Made by a program: the position numbers and the translations under genes. The notes below the pieces were generated by a model that saw only the letters and a list, made by a program, of their open reading frames with translations, ran no database searches and was not told the DNA's origin. From Drosophila persimilis (taxonomy: Eukaryota; Arthropoda; Insecta; Diptera; Drosophilidae), in the NCBI RefSeq assembly GCF_003286085.1, contig NW_020825333.1, positions 310,001 to 374,000 of the forward strand: a stretch of 64,000 nucleotides of DNA, read 5' to 3'. Positions within the stretch are counted from its first letter, which is position 1. Each line of letters starts with the position of its first letter. Shown here piece by piece: positions 31,856-43,130 of the stretch.

Positions 31856-32139
31856 TGGACAGTGTATCAAGCAGTTAACACTATCCCATCTAAATTAACA
31901 TTTGAACTTAAGATACCATCGATAAGACCTAACCGATATAACCAGACTTAACCGATGTTTAAAAGACCTAGCCGATAAGGGGTTATCGATATGGGAGTCG
32001 GTTGTTGGAAGTAGAAGCAGAAAGTTGAACAAAAAGTCGGAAGAACAGAATCATTAATTGCACATCTTAAATCAAACACTTTGTACTCTTTTTCGATCAA
32101 AACATTATTAATAAACGATACTTTAATATTAATCTTACA
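31851..32139 (+). repeat. LTR 2 (shared) of the tandem element
   Basis: 289 bp, same ends as LTR1. It serves as the 3' LTR of body 1 and the 5' LTR of body 2. The gag-pol stop of body 1 (31853-31855) lies inside its first five bases. The purine-rich CAGGAGGGCCGAA before it is the probable polypurine tract. Confidence 0.93.
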
Positions 32140-32544
32140 TTTGGGGGCTCGTCCGCGTCGAATAAAGAGCTCAGAGTGTGTGAAAAAGAAAAACAGAAGA
32201 AAGCAGAAGCTGATGCAAGAAGAGGATTGTTGAAAAGTTGTTAAAGTTGTTGTTTGTAGCTACATGAAGTTGTAAAGTTGTTGTTGGTGGCTATAAACAT
32301 TAAGTTGAACAATCAAAATTCTGTGAGCATAACAGTAGACACGGATTTTAATAAAAGATCAGTCGTTTAATTCGGTTGAAAAATTGTGAAACTCATTGTC
32401 GCGTCGCAGCGTCGCCTTGTCCGTGCGCAGTACATACATAAGCAGAAAAAACACGCACAGACACGTTGTGTGTGATACACACTTATAAACAGAAAAGACA
32501 AGCACTCGTCGGGTACACAGACACAAGTCGAAAAGAGCCGCAAA

Positions 32545-35500
32545 ATGATGCAAACACCGCCGCCGTTGCACTGGAAAGAGAGAGAGAAGGAAGAAGCTGT
32601 ACCAGGAACGTCGCGCCCGATTGCAAACGAGAGGGAAGATTTAGAAAATGCGGAAAAGAATACTGAGGACAAGATTGATCAAATGATAAAGTTGCTAAGT
32701 TTGAAAGTGCTTTGCGATGAGCAACGAGAAATGAAGATCGCTCCAGATAATTTTACAAAAGTTGTGAGCGATTGTGATGGAAAATCGGTTCCCATAGAAA
32801 AATGGTTTGAGATTTTCGAAAAAAATGCCGACGCATATGAGCTTACTGAAAAGCAAAAGTATGTACAGGCCAGAGGAAAAATGACCGGTGCAGCTAAGCT
32901 TTTCCTTGAAGCAGAATGCGTGTGCACCTATGAGGAACTCAAGAACGTATTATTGGATGAATTCACATGTAGCTATAACAGTGCAGACATTCATAAGCTG
33001 CTGCAAGAAAGAAAGAGGAAGAGTAGTGAGTCGATGCACGAGTACTTGCTGCAGATGAGAAAAATAGCAGCAGTCGGACATGTTGAAGACGCTGCTGTTA
33101 TAAGCCATATTGTGAACGGTCTGGACATAAGAAAAGAGTATAAGTATGCCATGTATCGCTGTAAGACCTTCAGGGCCTTGAAAGAAGAGTTCGATATCTA
33201 TGATCGTTTGAACATATTGGAGAAGAAGGGCAATAACGAACAGCATAAGACGAGTTTCAAGCAGCAAAGTGGGCAAAGCGGTAAAAAAGAATATTGCTAT
33301 AACTGTGGATCAGGAGAACACAAACGCAAAGACTGCAAAGCCGAAACGAAGTGTTTTAACTGCAATCAGAATGGTCACATTTCGCGTAACTGTCCTTATG
33401 AAGCTGATAAAGTTGATAAAGTTCGCGTCATTTTGGATCGCAGTCGCATGAAAGAAATTCAAATAAACGGCATTGTAGTTGACTGTCTTGTGGATACAGG
33501 GTCAGATGTAACCATAATCAAAGAGAGTATGTTGAAGACCATGAAAAACGTTAAACTTTTGAAGTGCACAACTATGTTGCGCGGTCTGGGTCAGATATCA
33601 ACAAAGCCTGTTGGATACTTTAATGCAGAAGTTACCGTGGATAACTTGCAGACCACACAGAAGTTTTTAGTAGTCCCCAGTAGCCAGATTGATTTCGACG
33701 CACTTTTGGGGCATGATTTCATTAAAAAGTTCCGTTTCGTCGCTGATATGCAAGGATACAAGTTCTTGAAGCATGACGCAGATCCTGTGCCAACAGATGA
33801 GCATGCTCTTATTAATAATGTAACTGAAGATTCATCCTTTGTAGCTCCACCGCAATATCGAAAAGACGTTGAACAGATGATAAGAAACAGTTACCAAATG
33901 CCCACAGAAGTTGCAAAGCAGTCTCCAATTCAACTGAAGATAGTTCCCGACGGAGTAATCAAGCCGTTTCATCACTCACCGAGTCGTTTATCGACAGACG
34001 AAGCCAGTGCCGTAAAGAAGCAAGTCGAAGAATGGATCGAGCAAGGAATCGTACGCAAGTCGTCTTCAAATGTAGCGAGCAGAGTTGTCGTCGTGAAGAA
34101 AAAAGATGGTACACTTAGAGTTTGCGTAGACTACAGGAAGTTAAACAGCATGGTATTGCTGGACTGCTTCCCAGTCCCGATCATGGAGGAAGTCTTGGAA
34201 AAGCTGCAGTCGGCTAAGTGGTTTACCATAATGGACCTTGAAAACGGATTTTTCCATGTGCCTATGGAAGAGCAAAGCAAGTCGTATACGGCCTTCTTCA
34301 CAAAGGAGGGATTATTCGAGTTTAATAAAGCGCCTTTCGGATTCAAGAACTCGCCAGCTGCGTTCATTCGGTTCGTAAGCTATATTTTTCAAGAATTAAT
34401 CAACTCTGACATTATGCAGCTTTATATGGACGACATAATTGTTTACGCCGCGTCGCCCAAGGTGTGCATGAGGAAGACGAAGTTGGTTCTGGAGACAGCT
34501 GCGAAGTTTGGCCTAAAGATCAAGTGGAAGAAATGTAGCTTCATGCAGCCACGCATTAGCTTTCTGGGCCATATCATTGAGGACGGGAGAATCTGGCCCG
34601 GCAAAGAGAAGACAGCAGCTGTCAGTCGGTTTGCTACGCCCAAAGACATTAAAGCAGTTCAAGCATTTCTGGGACTCACAGGCTTTTTCAGAAAGTTCAT
34701 CCCTGGCTATGCACAAGTTGCCCGGCCGCTCACGAATCTACTCAGGAAGGAAGCAGTTTTCAACATTGGCGAAGCAGAGCAACAGTCGCTACAAACCTTA
34801 AAGAATCTGCTTGTAATCGCACCTGTATTACATTTATACTCACGAGAAGCGCCAACGGAACTCCACACGGATGCATCCAAAGAAGGTTTCGGAGCAGTTT
34901 TGTTGCAGCAGTTTGATGGCAATTTCCACCCGATTTACTATTGGAGTAAAAAGACTACACAAGCTGAGTCCAAACGTCACAGTTACTATTTGGAGGTCAA
35001 AGCTGCGTACCTCGCACTCAAGAAGTTTCGTCACTACCTGTTGGGGATCAAATTTGATCTTGCCACTGACTGTGCGGCGTTTAAGCAGACAACAACGAAA
35101 GCAGATATACCCAGAGAAGTTTCCCAGTGGATTCTGTATATGGAGGACTTTACATTCAAAGTAGTACACCGCCCAGGGGACAGAATGAGACACGTGGACT
35201 GTCTCAGTCGTTTTCCGCAGACATGCATGTTCGTGACGACGGAGCTAACAGCTCGGATAAAGAAAGCACAGCAGGATGACGATTTCATCAAAGCCACAGT
35301 TGAGATCCTGAAGCAGCATCCATATCAAGACTACAAGCTAAAAGGAGGTCTTCTCTTCAAATCTGTAAATGGCAATGACGTATTGGTGGTTCCAAGGCTG
35401 ATGGAAAGGGAAATCATTCAAGGATCGCATGAAGTTGGTCATTTCTCCACAGCGAAGACAATGCACTCAGTTCAGCAGCAATACTGGATTCCGCACCTTG

Positions 35501-36501
35501 AACGGAAAGTAAATAAGTTGATTACTAATTGTATCAGTTGTATAATTTTCAGCAAAAAGTTGGGCAAACAAGAAGGCTATCTTCATTGCATTGACAAGGG
35601 TGACACACCACTATACACGCTGCACGTTGATCATTTGGGACCAATGGATGCGACAGCCAAGCAATACAAGTACATTTTTGCTGTGGTAGATGCATTCTCC
35701 AAGTTTGTGTGGCTGTTCCCAACTAAGTCAACAGGTCACGAAGAAGTTGTGAAGAGGGTGAGAGATTGGTCATTTGTGTTTGGTTTTCCCAAGCGCATAG
35801 TCAGCGACAGAGGAGCAGCGTTTACATCCAACGCATTCAGCGAGTTTCTCAACGAGAACAAAGTCGAACATGTGTGTACAACGACAGGTGTGGCGAGAGG
35901 CAACGGTCAGATTGAGCGGGTGAACCGTTCAATTTTGGGTATCATCGCAAAGCTCTCAGCTCAGGAGTCAACGAAGTGGTACAAGCATGTGCCAAAGGTT
36001 CAGATGGCGATTAATTCGCATGTGCATTCTACGTTGAAGTCGTCGCCATTCGAGGTCATGTTTGGGACAAAGATGCACAGACAAGCTGAAAGTCGACTAT
36101 TGGAGGTTCTCAACGAGGAGTTGGTTACGCAGTTTAACAACGAGCGCCAAGAACTGCGTGACCAAGCGAAACAAAACATTGAGAAGGCGCAAGAGGTGTA
36201 CAAGCGCAATTATGATAAAAAACGACGACCTGAGCACGGCTACAGACTAGGAGACATGGTCGCGATCAGGAGGACGCAGTTCGTCGCAGGACGCAAGTTG
36301 GCCAGCGAGTATCTAGGCCCATATGAAGTCACCAAGGTAAAGCGGAACGGTCGCTACGACGTCAGAAAGGTTGCTCAAGTCGAGGGGCCAAACATCACCG
36401 CAACGAGCAGTGACAATATGAAGCTATGGCGTTTTTTCTCAGAGAACGAGGATATATTATCATCTGGGACAGATGAAGATGAGCAGGAGGGCCGAATGTA
36501 A
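32545..36501 (+). CDS. gag-pol: gag-pol polyprotein, body 2 (single frame, whole)
   Basis: Same 1318-residue architecture as body 1, with only about three amino-acid differences over the whole length. All domain signatures are present (two CCHC knuckles, DTGSD protease, YMDD RT, RNase H, HHCC plus D,D,E integrase). The stop codon again falls in the first bases of the following LTR. The near identity of the two bodies means they arose by duplication or serial insertion very recently. Confidence 0.93.
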   Translation: MMQTPPPLHWKEREKEEAVPGTSRPIANEREDLENAEKNTEDKIDQMIKLLSLKVLCDEQREMKIAPDNFTKVVSDCDGKSVPIEKWFEIFEKNADAYELTEKQKYVQARGKMTGAAKLFLEAECVCTYEELKNVLLDEFTCSYNSADIHKLLQERKRKSSESMHEYLLQMRKIAAVGHVEDAAVISHIVNGLDIRKEYKYAMYRCKTFRALKEEFDIYDRLNILEKKGNNEQHKTSFKQQSGQSGKKEYCYNCGSGEHKRKDCKAETKCFNCNQNGHISRNCPYEADKVDKVRVILDRSRMKEIQINGIVVDCLVDTGSDVTIIKESMLKTMKNVKLLKCTTMLRGLGQISTKPVGYFNAEVTVDNLQTTQKFLVVPSSQIDFDALLGHDFIKKFRFVADMQGYKFLKHDADPVPTDEHALINNVTEDSSFVAPPQYRKDVEQMIRNSYQMPTEVAKQSPIQLKIVPDGVIKPFHHSPSRLSTDEASAVKKQVEEWIEQGIVRKSSSNVASRVVVVKKKDGTLRVCVDYRKLNSMVLLDCFPVPIMEEVLEKLQSAKWFTIMDLENGFFHVPMEEQSKSYTAFFTKEGLFEFNKAPFGFKNSPAAFIRFVSYIFQELINSDIMQLYMDDIIVYAASPKVCMRKTKLVLETAAKFGLKIKWKKCSFMQPRISFLGHIIEDGRIWPGKEKTAAVSRFATPKDIKAVQAFLGLTGFFRKFIPGYAQVARPLTNLLRKEAVFNIGEAEQQSLQTLKNLLVIAPVLHLYSREAPTELHTDASKEGFGAVLLQQFDGNFHPIYYWSKKTTQAESKRHSYYLEVKAAYLALKKFRHYLLGIKFDLATDCAAFKQTTTKADIPREVSQWILYMEDFTFKVVHRPGDRMRHVDCLSRFPQTCMFVTTELTARIKKAQQDDDFIKATVEILKQHPYQDYKLKGGLLFKSVNGNDVLVVPRLMEREIIQGSHEVGHFSTAKTMHSVQQQYWIPHLERKVNKLITNCISCIIFSKKLGKQEGYLHCIDKGDTPLYTLHVDHLGPMDATAKQYKYIFAVVDAFSKFVWLFPTKSTGHEEVVKRVRDWSFVFGFPKRIVSDRGAAFTSNAFSEFLNENKVEHVCTTTGVARGNGQIERVNRSILGIIAKLSAQESTKWYKHVPKVQMAINSHVHSTLKSSPFEVMFGTKMHRQAESRLLEVLNEELVTQFNNERQELRDQAKQNIEKAQEVYKRNYDKKRRPEHGYRLGDMVAIRRTQFVAGRKLASEYLGPYEVTKVKRNGRYDVRKVAQVEGPNITATSSDNMKLWRFFSENEDILSSGTDEDEQEGRM

Positions 36502-36785
36502 TGGACAGTGTATCAAGCAGTTAACACTATCCCATCTAAATTAACATTTGAACTTAAGATACCATCGATAAGACCTAACCGATATAACCAGACTTAACCG
36601 ATGTTTAAAAGACCTAGCCGATAAGGGGTTATCGATATGGGAGTCGGTTGTTGGAAGTAGAAGCAGAAAGTTGAACAAAAAGTCGGAAGAACAGAATCAT
36701 TAATTGCACATCTTAAATCAAACACTTTGTACTCTTTTTCGATCAAAACATTATTAATAAACGATACTTTAATATTAATCTTACA
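36497..36785 (+). repeat. LTR 3 of the tandem element
   Basis: 289 bp and, as far as I can read, identical to LTR2. It is followed directly by TATATATATATATAT, the remainder of the target (TA)n tract. Confidence 0.93.
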
Positions 36786-36800
36786 TATATATATATATAT

Positions 36801-39800
36801 TGTATATAAAACGGTTACTCCGTTTTTTTTTTAACCGTTGTTTCAATCTCGTCAAAAGGGGGGCTCGTTAATCCAAGCCACGATACCTTGGACTTACATC
36901 CATACACACAAACACATACAAGCAACAGCAGCGGTGCATTCTTTTCGTCTTTCCTTTCGCTTTCGCTTCTCCACCGTTTTTTGCTTGCGTTTTTGTTGGT
37001 GGGAGACTAGTTTTCGGTGCCGCGCTTGACCGTAATGGAACGCCAAGTGACGCGCTACCCTGCATTTCGAGAGTATATTGGTTTTAACATTCGTTTTGCA
37101 ACCGACTCTGTATAGGGGTACCTTGTGCCTCAATATTATTGCTCATCCTCATTAATAGCTCTTGGTTGAACATTTTTTATTTGATCGTAGTATTTTATAT
37201 TTATATGTTCCGGCCACGGTGCACGACTTATATTATATAAATACTCGCGATAAATTCCGCCAGGTCCACATATCAACGGTTCGGCGTTCAGAACTTCCAC
37301 TTCTCCATTTCCGACTCCTGCTTTGCGACTCTGATACGCGTTATTGCAAATTTATCAGCAAGCCATGCCCACTGGTGAGAAGAAATCTCGCAAGAAGTTT
37401 AAGCGGGTGAGTTCGCTGAGTTTGACCCATCCACCCAGCTCCAACGGCTCAATCACTACGCCCACATCTTCCCGTCCGGCCCCAGCTGAGCGAGGTCCGA
37501 CCACGTCCAGGGCTCACACACCACATGCTTTCGAGGCTTTGTTGCTCCCCTCGGTTGTCCCTCGCACGGTTCCTAGCACTATGGCCCAATCGGCTGCCAG
37601 TTCCGAACGGTCTAAGTTTGCCTTAGCTGCAAGCAGACTGACACGCTTCGACCAGAAGCTCAGCGCTCCAGATGCTAGCACACCAACCCGCTCGCTCTCC
37701 CAGGTCCATCGATAACAACTCCGAAGCCTGTGGGCGAAGGTGGACGCGGAATTCGAGGCCTGTGTGTTTACTCACGAACGAGGGTTTCGCGTCCGCATGG
37801 AGCGCCCTCCGTGAGCGCTTCCAGAACAAGAGGCTGATACTCAAAGCCCAGCTGAACATCCTGTTCAGTCTGCTCCAAGTCCGCACCGAGTCAGCTGCAG
37901 CGCTAAAAGAGCTTCAGAGGGCCGTCCACAAGTGCCTTATGACACTCAACCACTCCGAGGTCTCCACAGACAGCACTTCACGCTGACGGAGTGTTAGTGT
38001 ACCTCATATCCAAGAAGTTGCCGAAAGCGACCTTGGAGCTTTGGGAGCCATCCGTGACACACAAGTCCGAAATTCCCACCTGGCACGCTATGGACAAGTT
38101 CCTGGCGGAGCGGTACCTGTCACTCGAGGTGACCGAGGACTGCCATCCAGGCATGGAGACTCAGGCCCACTCCAGGGAGAGTCTACCCATGTCAGAGAGT
38201 TCAAAGGGCAATCCCAACCCATTCCGTTCCGAAGGGAGCCCTGTTGCAAGGCGGGTTCACTCGTTCGGAACAACTGTGGATCCGAAGCGGAGAACGTGTG
38301 GTCTTTGCTTCAAAGAGAACCATCCGATTCGGGTATGCCCTCAATTCCTTCAGATGAGACCTGATGCTCGCTCCAGCTATATTAAGCAAAAAATGCTTTG
38401 CTTAAACTTTTTCGCAAGAGGTCACCAGATCCGTGAATGCCAAAGCGCCCACAACTGCAACACGTGTGGAGACCGTCATCATACGCTGCTGCACCGTGGC
38501 ACTCCAGTTTCCAGCCAATCCGTGTCCAATTCCGTACCACTTCCGACTCCCGCCGAAGCTTAGCCTAGCGTTCAGAACTATTTCGCCTCCGGCAAGAGGG
38601 CGGTACTCCTAGGCACGGCTATTATTAATATTTGCCACTTGGGGGCAAACTTTCGCGCCCGCGCTCTAATCGCCCCGGGTTCCGAGGCGACGTTCATTAC
38701 GTAACGTCTCTTCCAGATCATTAAGTTGCCATTCCGACTCACCCAGGCACAGGGGTCGGGCCTCAATCAGACGATATCCGCTCAGTCCAAGAAGCTCTGC
38801 CATTTCTCCATCCGCTCCCCGACTAAGCCGGGCTTACACTTGGACGCCACAGCTTATGTCCTGCCCGAACTATCAGGCAGCCTTCCCTCCCATCCGATTC
38901 CGGAACAATCGTTGCGAGACTTGCCGAACCTGCCATGGGCAAATCCAACATTTTACGAAAGCTCACAAATAGATGACCTGATTGGTGCCGACATCCTTCC
39001 ATCCATCCTCTTGATCGGCTCACAGACGAACATCTGTGGATCTCTCCTCGGACAGGAAACCATTTTCGGCTGGGTTCTTACAGGCCCACTGCTAAACACG
39101 ATACAAGGCAGGGTCGCATCCTTCTCCACGCAAGTTTCCACCGAGCTAGAGACTCCGTTAGACCAACTCCTCACAAAGTTTTGGGAAGTGGAGGACATTC
39201 CTACTAAAATAGTAAGCGAGTCAGATTCGTTCTGCGAAAGAAATTTCCTCCGGACTACGTCGAGAACGACAAGCGGGAAATACGTCGTCACGTTACCGTT
39301 TCGCGACCCAGATCATCTCGGATCAGATCTGGGGTATTCAAGGGCAATCGCGATGGCCCAGTTCCTAAGAAACGAAAATCGCTTGAAAAGAAACAGTTCC
39401 CTACAAGAGCAGTACGACACCGTGACCCTATAATACCTAGACTCACATGACAGACACATGATCACACCTCCGACTCATGGGTCCTCAACCTACTACCTTC
39501 CGCACCACGCTGTCTTCAAGCCTGAGAGCACTAACGCATCCAGCCCGTCGACCAACGGTGTGAGTTTGAATTATCTTCTGCACGTCGGCCCGGTCCTCCA
39601 ATCTGACTTGACCCTCCAGATCCTAAAGTGGCGTTATTTCCGGTACGTTTTCAACGCAGACATCACCAAATGTATCGCCATTCTGGCAGGAATTCCGAGT
39701 GCTCATCTTCTCCACACCGATTTTCTGGAGATGGATGAAGAGAGCAAGGCTAAGACTCTCGGGATCCGCTGGAAAGCGACTTCAGACGAGTTTTTTTTTG

Positions 39801-42060
39801 TTCCTCCCGAGTTAGCGCCTGAGTCATACACCAAGCAAGCAGTTCTGTCCCAGATCGCCAGGCTGTTCGACCCCGCGGGGTAGTTGGCCCCATTTATTGT
39901 CCGGTCCAAGATCTTCATGCAAGAAATCTGGTTGCAGGACCTTGGATGGGACGATGAGCTTCCAAGCGCGATGTGCCAGCGCTGGCAAAGTTTCCTGCGG
40001 AGCTACTCCGCTCTCGACCAAATCCATATTCCAAGATGGGTCGGCTCCCGGCCAGCGGTAAAAGTCGAACATCATGGGTTCTGCGATGCATCCGAGAAGG
40101 CTTACGGTGCCGCCATCTACGTGCGCATTGAGGTTGACCGTTTGGTCAAGGTGCAGCTTCTCACGGCGAAAACGCGAGTCGCACCCGTGAAAACCATGTC
40201 GCTCTCCCGGTTAGAGCTTTGCGGGGCAGTGCTTTTGTCCGAAATGGCGGCGGCTATCCTGCTGAATATGCCAACAGAAAGTACGAGCTGTTATTGCTAG
40301 ACCGATTCTACCATAGTCCTCGCCTGGATGGCAAAGCCCGCGTGTCACTGGACCACGTTCGTGGCCAACCGAGTGACTAGGATATCTCAAGCAACCGATC
40401 TTGAAAAGTGGTGTCACGTTCCATCCGAACAGAACCCCGCGGACCTAGCCAGCAGAGGTGTGCCGTTACAGGAGTTCGTTGAGAACCAACTCTGGTGGCA
40501 CGGACCAACTTGGCTGCAGAGGGGCCGAGATCAATGGCCAGCACCCGTTAGCAGCTCTCCCGTTATGACCTTAGAGCAGCGTGCTGTAAAGGTCCATTTC
40601 GCACTCAACCCAGCCGAAGACTTTCTCGAACGATTCTTCAGTCTGGTGCATATATCCTGCGCTTCACGAAGCGCTGCCGGAAATTATCCACCGCGCAAGA
40701 GCGGTGCCGAGCAGCGAACTTACTGAAGCTGAACAAACTCTTATCCTAGAGACGCAGCGTAGAGAATACCCCAAGGAGTATCGCTGCCTTAGTGTTAAGC
40801 GTCCAACGCCAAGGTCAAGATCTATCCTGAACATTAACCCTTTCCTAGACCGTCATGGGTTGATCAGAGCATGCGGCCGTGTCATTGGTTGTGAAATGCT
40901 AAAATATGATGAACGACATGCACTCATTCTTCCATACAATTGCCGATTGTCTCGCCTTCTCGCGCAATTCACACACCGGATCACCCTTCATGGCGGCAAT
41001 CAGTTGATTGCGCCTCATTCGATCAAAGTATTGGATTCCAAAGGTGCACAGTCTTATGAAGGGTGTTGTGAACTCCTGCAAGGTCTGCGTTATTCACTAA
41101 AAGAGGTTGCAAGCACAAATGATGGGAGACCTTCAAACTGAGCGGTCGTCCTTTTCCAGACCGTTTACGCATACAGGGATTGACTACGCCGGTCCCTTCG
41201 AAATACGAAACTATACAGGGAGAGCATGTCTGATCACGAAGGGGTATGTGTGCGTATTCGTGTGCTTTTCCACAAAGGCGATACATTTAGAACCCCCGTC
41301 CGATCTCACCACCGAAAAATTTCTCGCCGCCTTCGCTCGTTTCGTCGCAAGGCGTGGATGTCCACAGCGTATCCATTCAGATAATGGAAAAACTTTCGTT
41401 GGTGCAGCAACCCTGCTTCCTTGACGCGTTTAAGGACTCCGTGACTGATGCGTATAGCCATCAGCGGGTTTCGTGGCGTTTCATACCACCAGGAGCTCCA
41501 CATATGGGAGGTCTATGGGAAGCCGGAGTGAAGAGTTTTAAAACTCTCTTCTACAAGGCCACGTCCACTCGGAGGTATACGTTCGAAAAGCTTTCTACGC
41601 TGCTCGCGAAGATTGAAGCGTGCCTCAATTCCAGGCCACTCTCACCGATGTCCGACGATCCGAGGGAGCTGCTAGCTAGTTACTCGATCATCAATCGGTG
41701 GCAGCATTTGAAAGCCCTCCACCAACAGTTCTGTCAAAGGTGGAAGGAGGAATACCTCAAGGAGCTCCACAAGCGGACTAAGTGGCAGACGCCGGCGCCA
41801 AATCTGTAAGTTGGCGATATGGTGGTCATCAAAGAGGATAACCTGCCGTCCAACGAATGGCGGCTCGGAAGGATAACTTCCGTGTATTCCGGTGCCGACG
41901 ACAGGGCCCGTGTGGTAGATATCCTTACTGCCCGCGGTATCCTCAAAAGACCGGTTGTAAAGGTCGTTCTCCTGCCTGTAGATCCCCGTAACTCCATCCA
42001 ACAATAACGTGAATGTGCACTTGTCCCATTCACAGCTCCGTACTAATACTTCTTCGACTT
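36801..42060 (+). mobile_element. BEL-A, copy 3 (fossil, reaches end of pol)
   Basis: The 5' non-coding part (36801-37340) matches 15688-16236. Then gag (about 37360-38560) with CGLCFKENHPIRVC and CNTCGDRHHTLLH, protease and linker (about 38570-39170), an RT portion (about 39460-39880) and RNase H (about 40040-40300). Unlike copies 1 and 2 it continues into integrase (about 40800-41810), with HRITLHGG, THTGIDYAGPFE, VFVCFSTKAIHLE, IHSDNGKTFVG and PPGAPHMGGLWEAGVK. It ends with the module GDMVVIKEDNLPSNEWRLG to about 42007. Broken, with several breaks. It lacks the LINE tail, so it marks the original BEL-A sequence at that point. Confidence 0.85.
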
Positions 42061-42671
42061 TTATATTCCATCCTCATCCAGACATGGCCCCACGGATCCG
42101 GAGCCAACCGCACCACGGAGAGCCGGCGTGATCGAGGGATCAACTCGTACCGTTGCCGTGTCTGCCGAGGAGTCATCCGCTACGGACCTGTCCCCATTTC
42201 CTTCGCCTGAGCCCTGAGAAGAGAATTCCGAGCTGTCCTCATTAATAAATATTGCGGAAACACCAGCACTCCGGCCAGGATTGTCGCAGTGGCGGGCTGT
42301 GCCGGGTGTGTGGCAAAAACCACCACACTCTCCTCCACATACCCTCGTCTCATCGTCCAGTCCGCTCGGCCTCAGGAGTATCAGGAGCCCCGTTTGCGCA
42401 TCCGCACGCCTATCCGACAGCTGAGCGACTCCGTCCGGGCGCGTTTCGGTGACCTGAGGCTTGCCGATGAACAGTGCCATCGACCGGCCACAATCTCGCT
42501 TATCTTGGGAGCGAATGTCTACCCGAAGGTGATCCAGCCCGGGTTCATCGCGCGCGAGGACAGCCTGCCGGTGGCCCAGAGCACCGTTTTTGGATGGATC
42601 GTGTCGGGGGCGTGCACCCAGCCATAGGCCACCCCAGTATACTTTGCAATCTTGCAAGGGGGGGGGGGGGG
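42061..42671 (+). mobile_element. BEL-B internal fragment ending in a poly-G polypurine tract
   Basis: Fragment of a second BEL/Pao family: a gag-end knuckle CRVCGKNHHTLLH (near 42290-42340), and a protease/RT linker with SLILGANVYPKVIQ and VAQSTVFGWIVSG (near 42490-42615). Then GCAA and 14 G (42658-42671), the polypurine tract. It is only a broken remnant; most of pol is absent. The start at 42061 is approximate because the 3' end of BEL-A copy 3 is not sharply defined. Confidence 0.7.
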
Positions 42672-42672
42672 A

Positions 42673-43130
42673 TGTTCAGGCCAGCAGGAGATGGTTGCCG
42701 CGCACTGTGCCAACTTCGTGCGCTCCGTTTCCAACTCGCTCTCTCGCGCTCGGAGGGGCGCTCGGGAGATGTTACGAGCCACGATCCACCCGACGCTCAA
42801 GCCAGCATAGCATAGATCATAAGGCCTAGTTTAGTTACGTTTCCACCCCCGATTCGAGCGGCCGACCTACCGCGCCCCAGAACAAAATACACACCTACAT
42901 ATCACGAAACACAGCTACATTTCATTTCTCGCGACGGCTTCTAGGAGGTTCACTGGATCAACGATTTTTGACGTTTGGAGAATTGATCTTCGATCCACCC
43001 CACTACAAATATGATGAAAGAAATACATTAAAGAAAAGCAAACATACATTTACATACAAAATACATTTATCCAATTACAAATATATAAATACAAAAATAG
43101 GAAAATAAGAGAAAAAGAAAACAACAAAAT
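42673..43130 (+). repeat. BEL-B LTR and leader
   Basis: Begins TGTTCAGGCCAGC immediately after the poly-G tract, so it is positioned as a 3' LTR start. It is collinear with the diverged copy at 3479. The right part, from TTCGAGCGGCCG at 42853, is the left edge of the 4-kb repeat unit and recurs at 46861, 50869, 54879 and 58989. The segment after about 42960 (CACTACAAATATGATG...) is AT-rich, leader-like and non-coding. Confidence 0.65.

Larger units (their letters stand above)
27205..36785 (+). mobile_element. Tandem Ty3/gypsy element (mdg3/micropia-like): LTR-body-LTR-body-LTR
   Basis: Two complete copies share the middle LTR. The repeat period is 4646 bp and each LTR is 289 bp. Each body has one long gag-pol frame and looks whole. 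The RT wording (FFHVPMEEQSKSYTAF, YMDDIIVY) resembles the mdg3/micropia branch; I hold that assignment at moderate confidence. There is no env. The element is flanked by TA repeats on both sides, so it landed in the same (TA)n tract as the 17.6-like element. LTR2 and LTR3 look identical and LTR1 differs at about two positions, so the insertion is very young. Confidence 0.9.
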
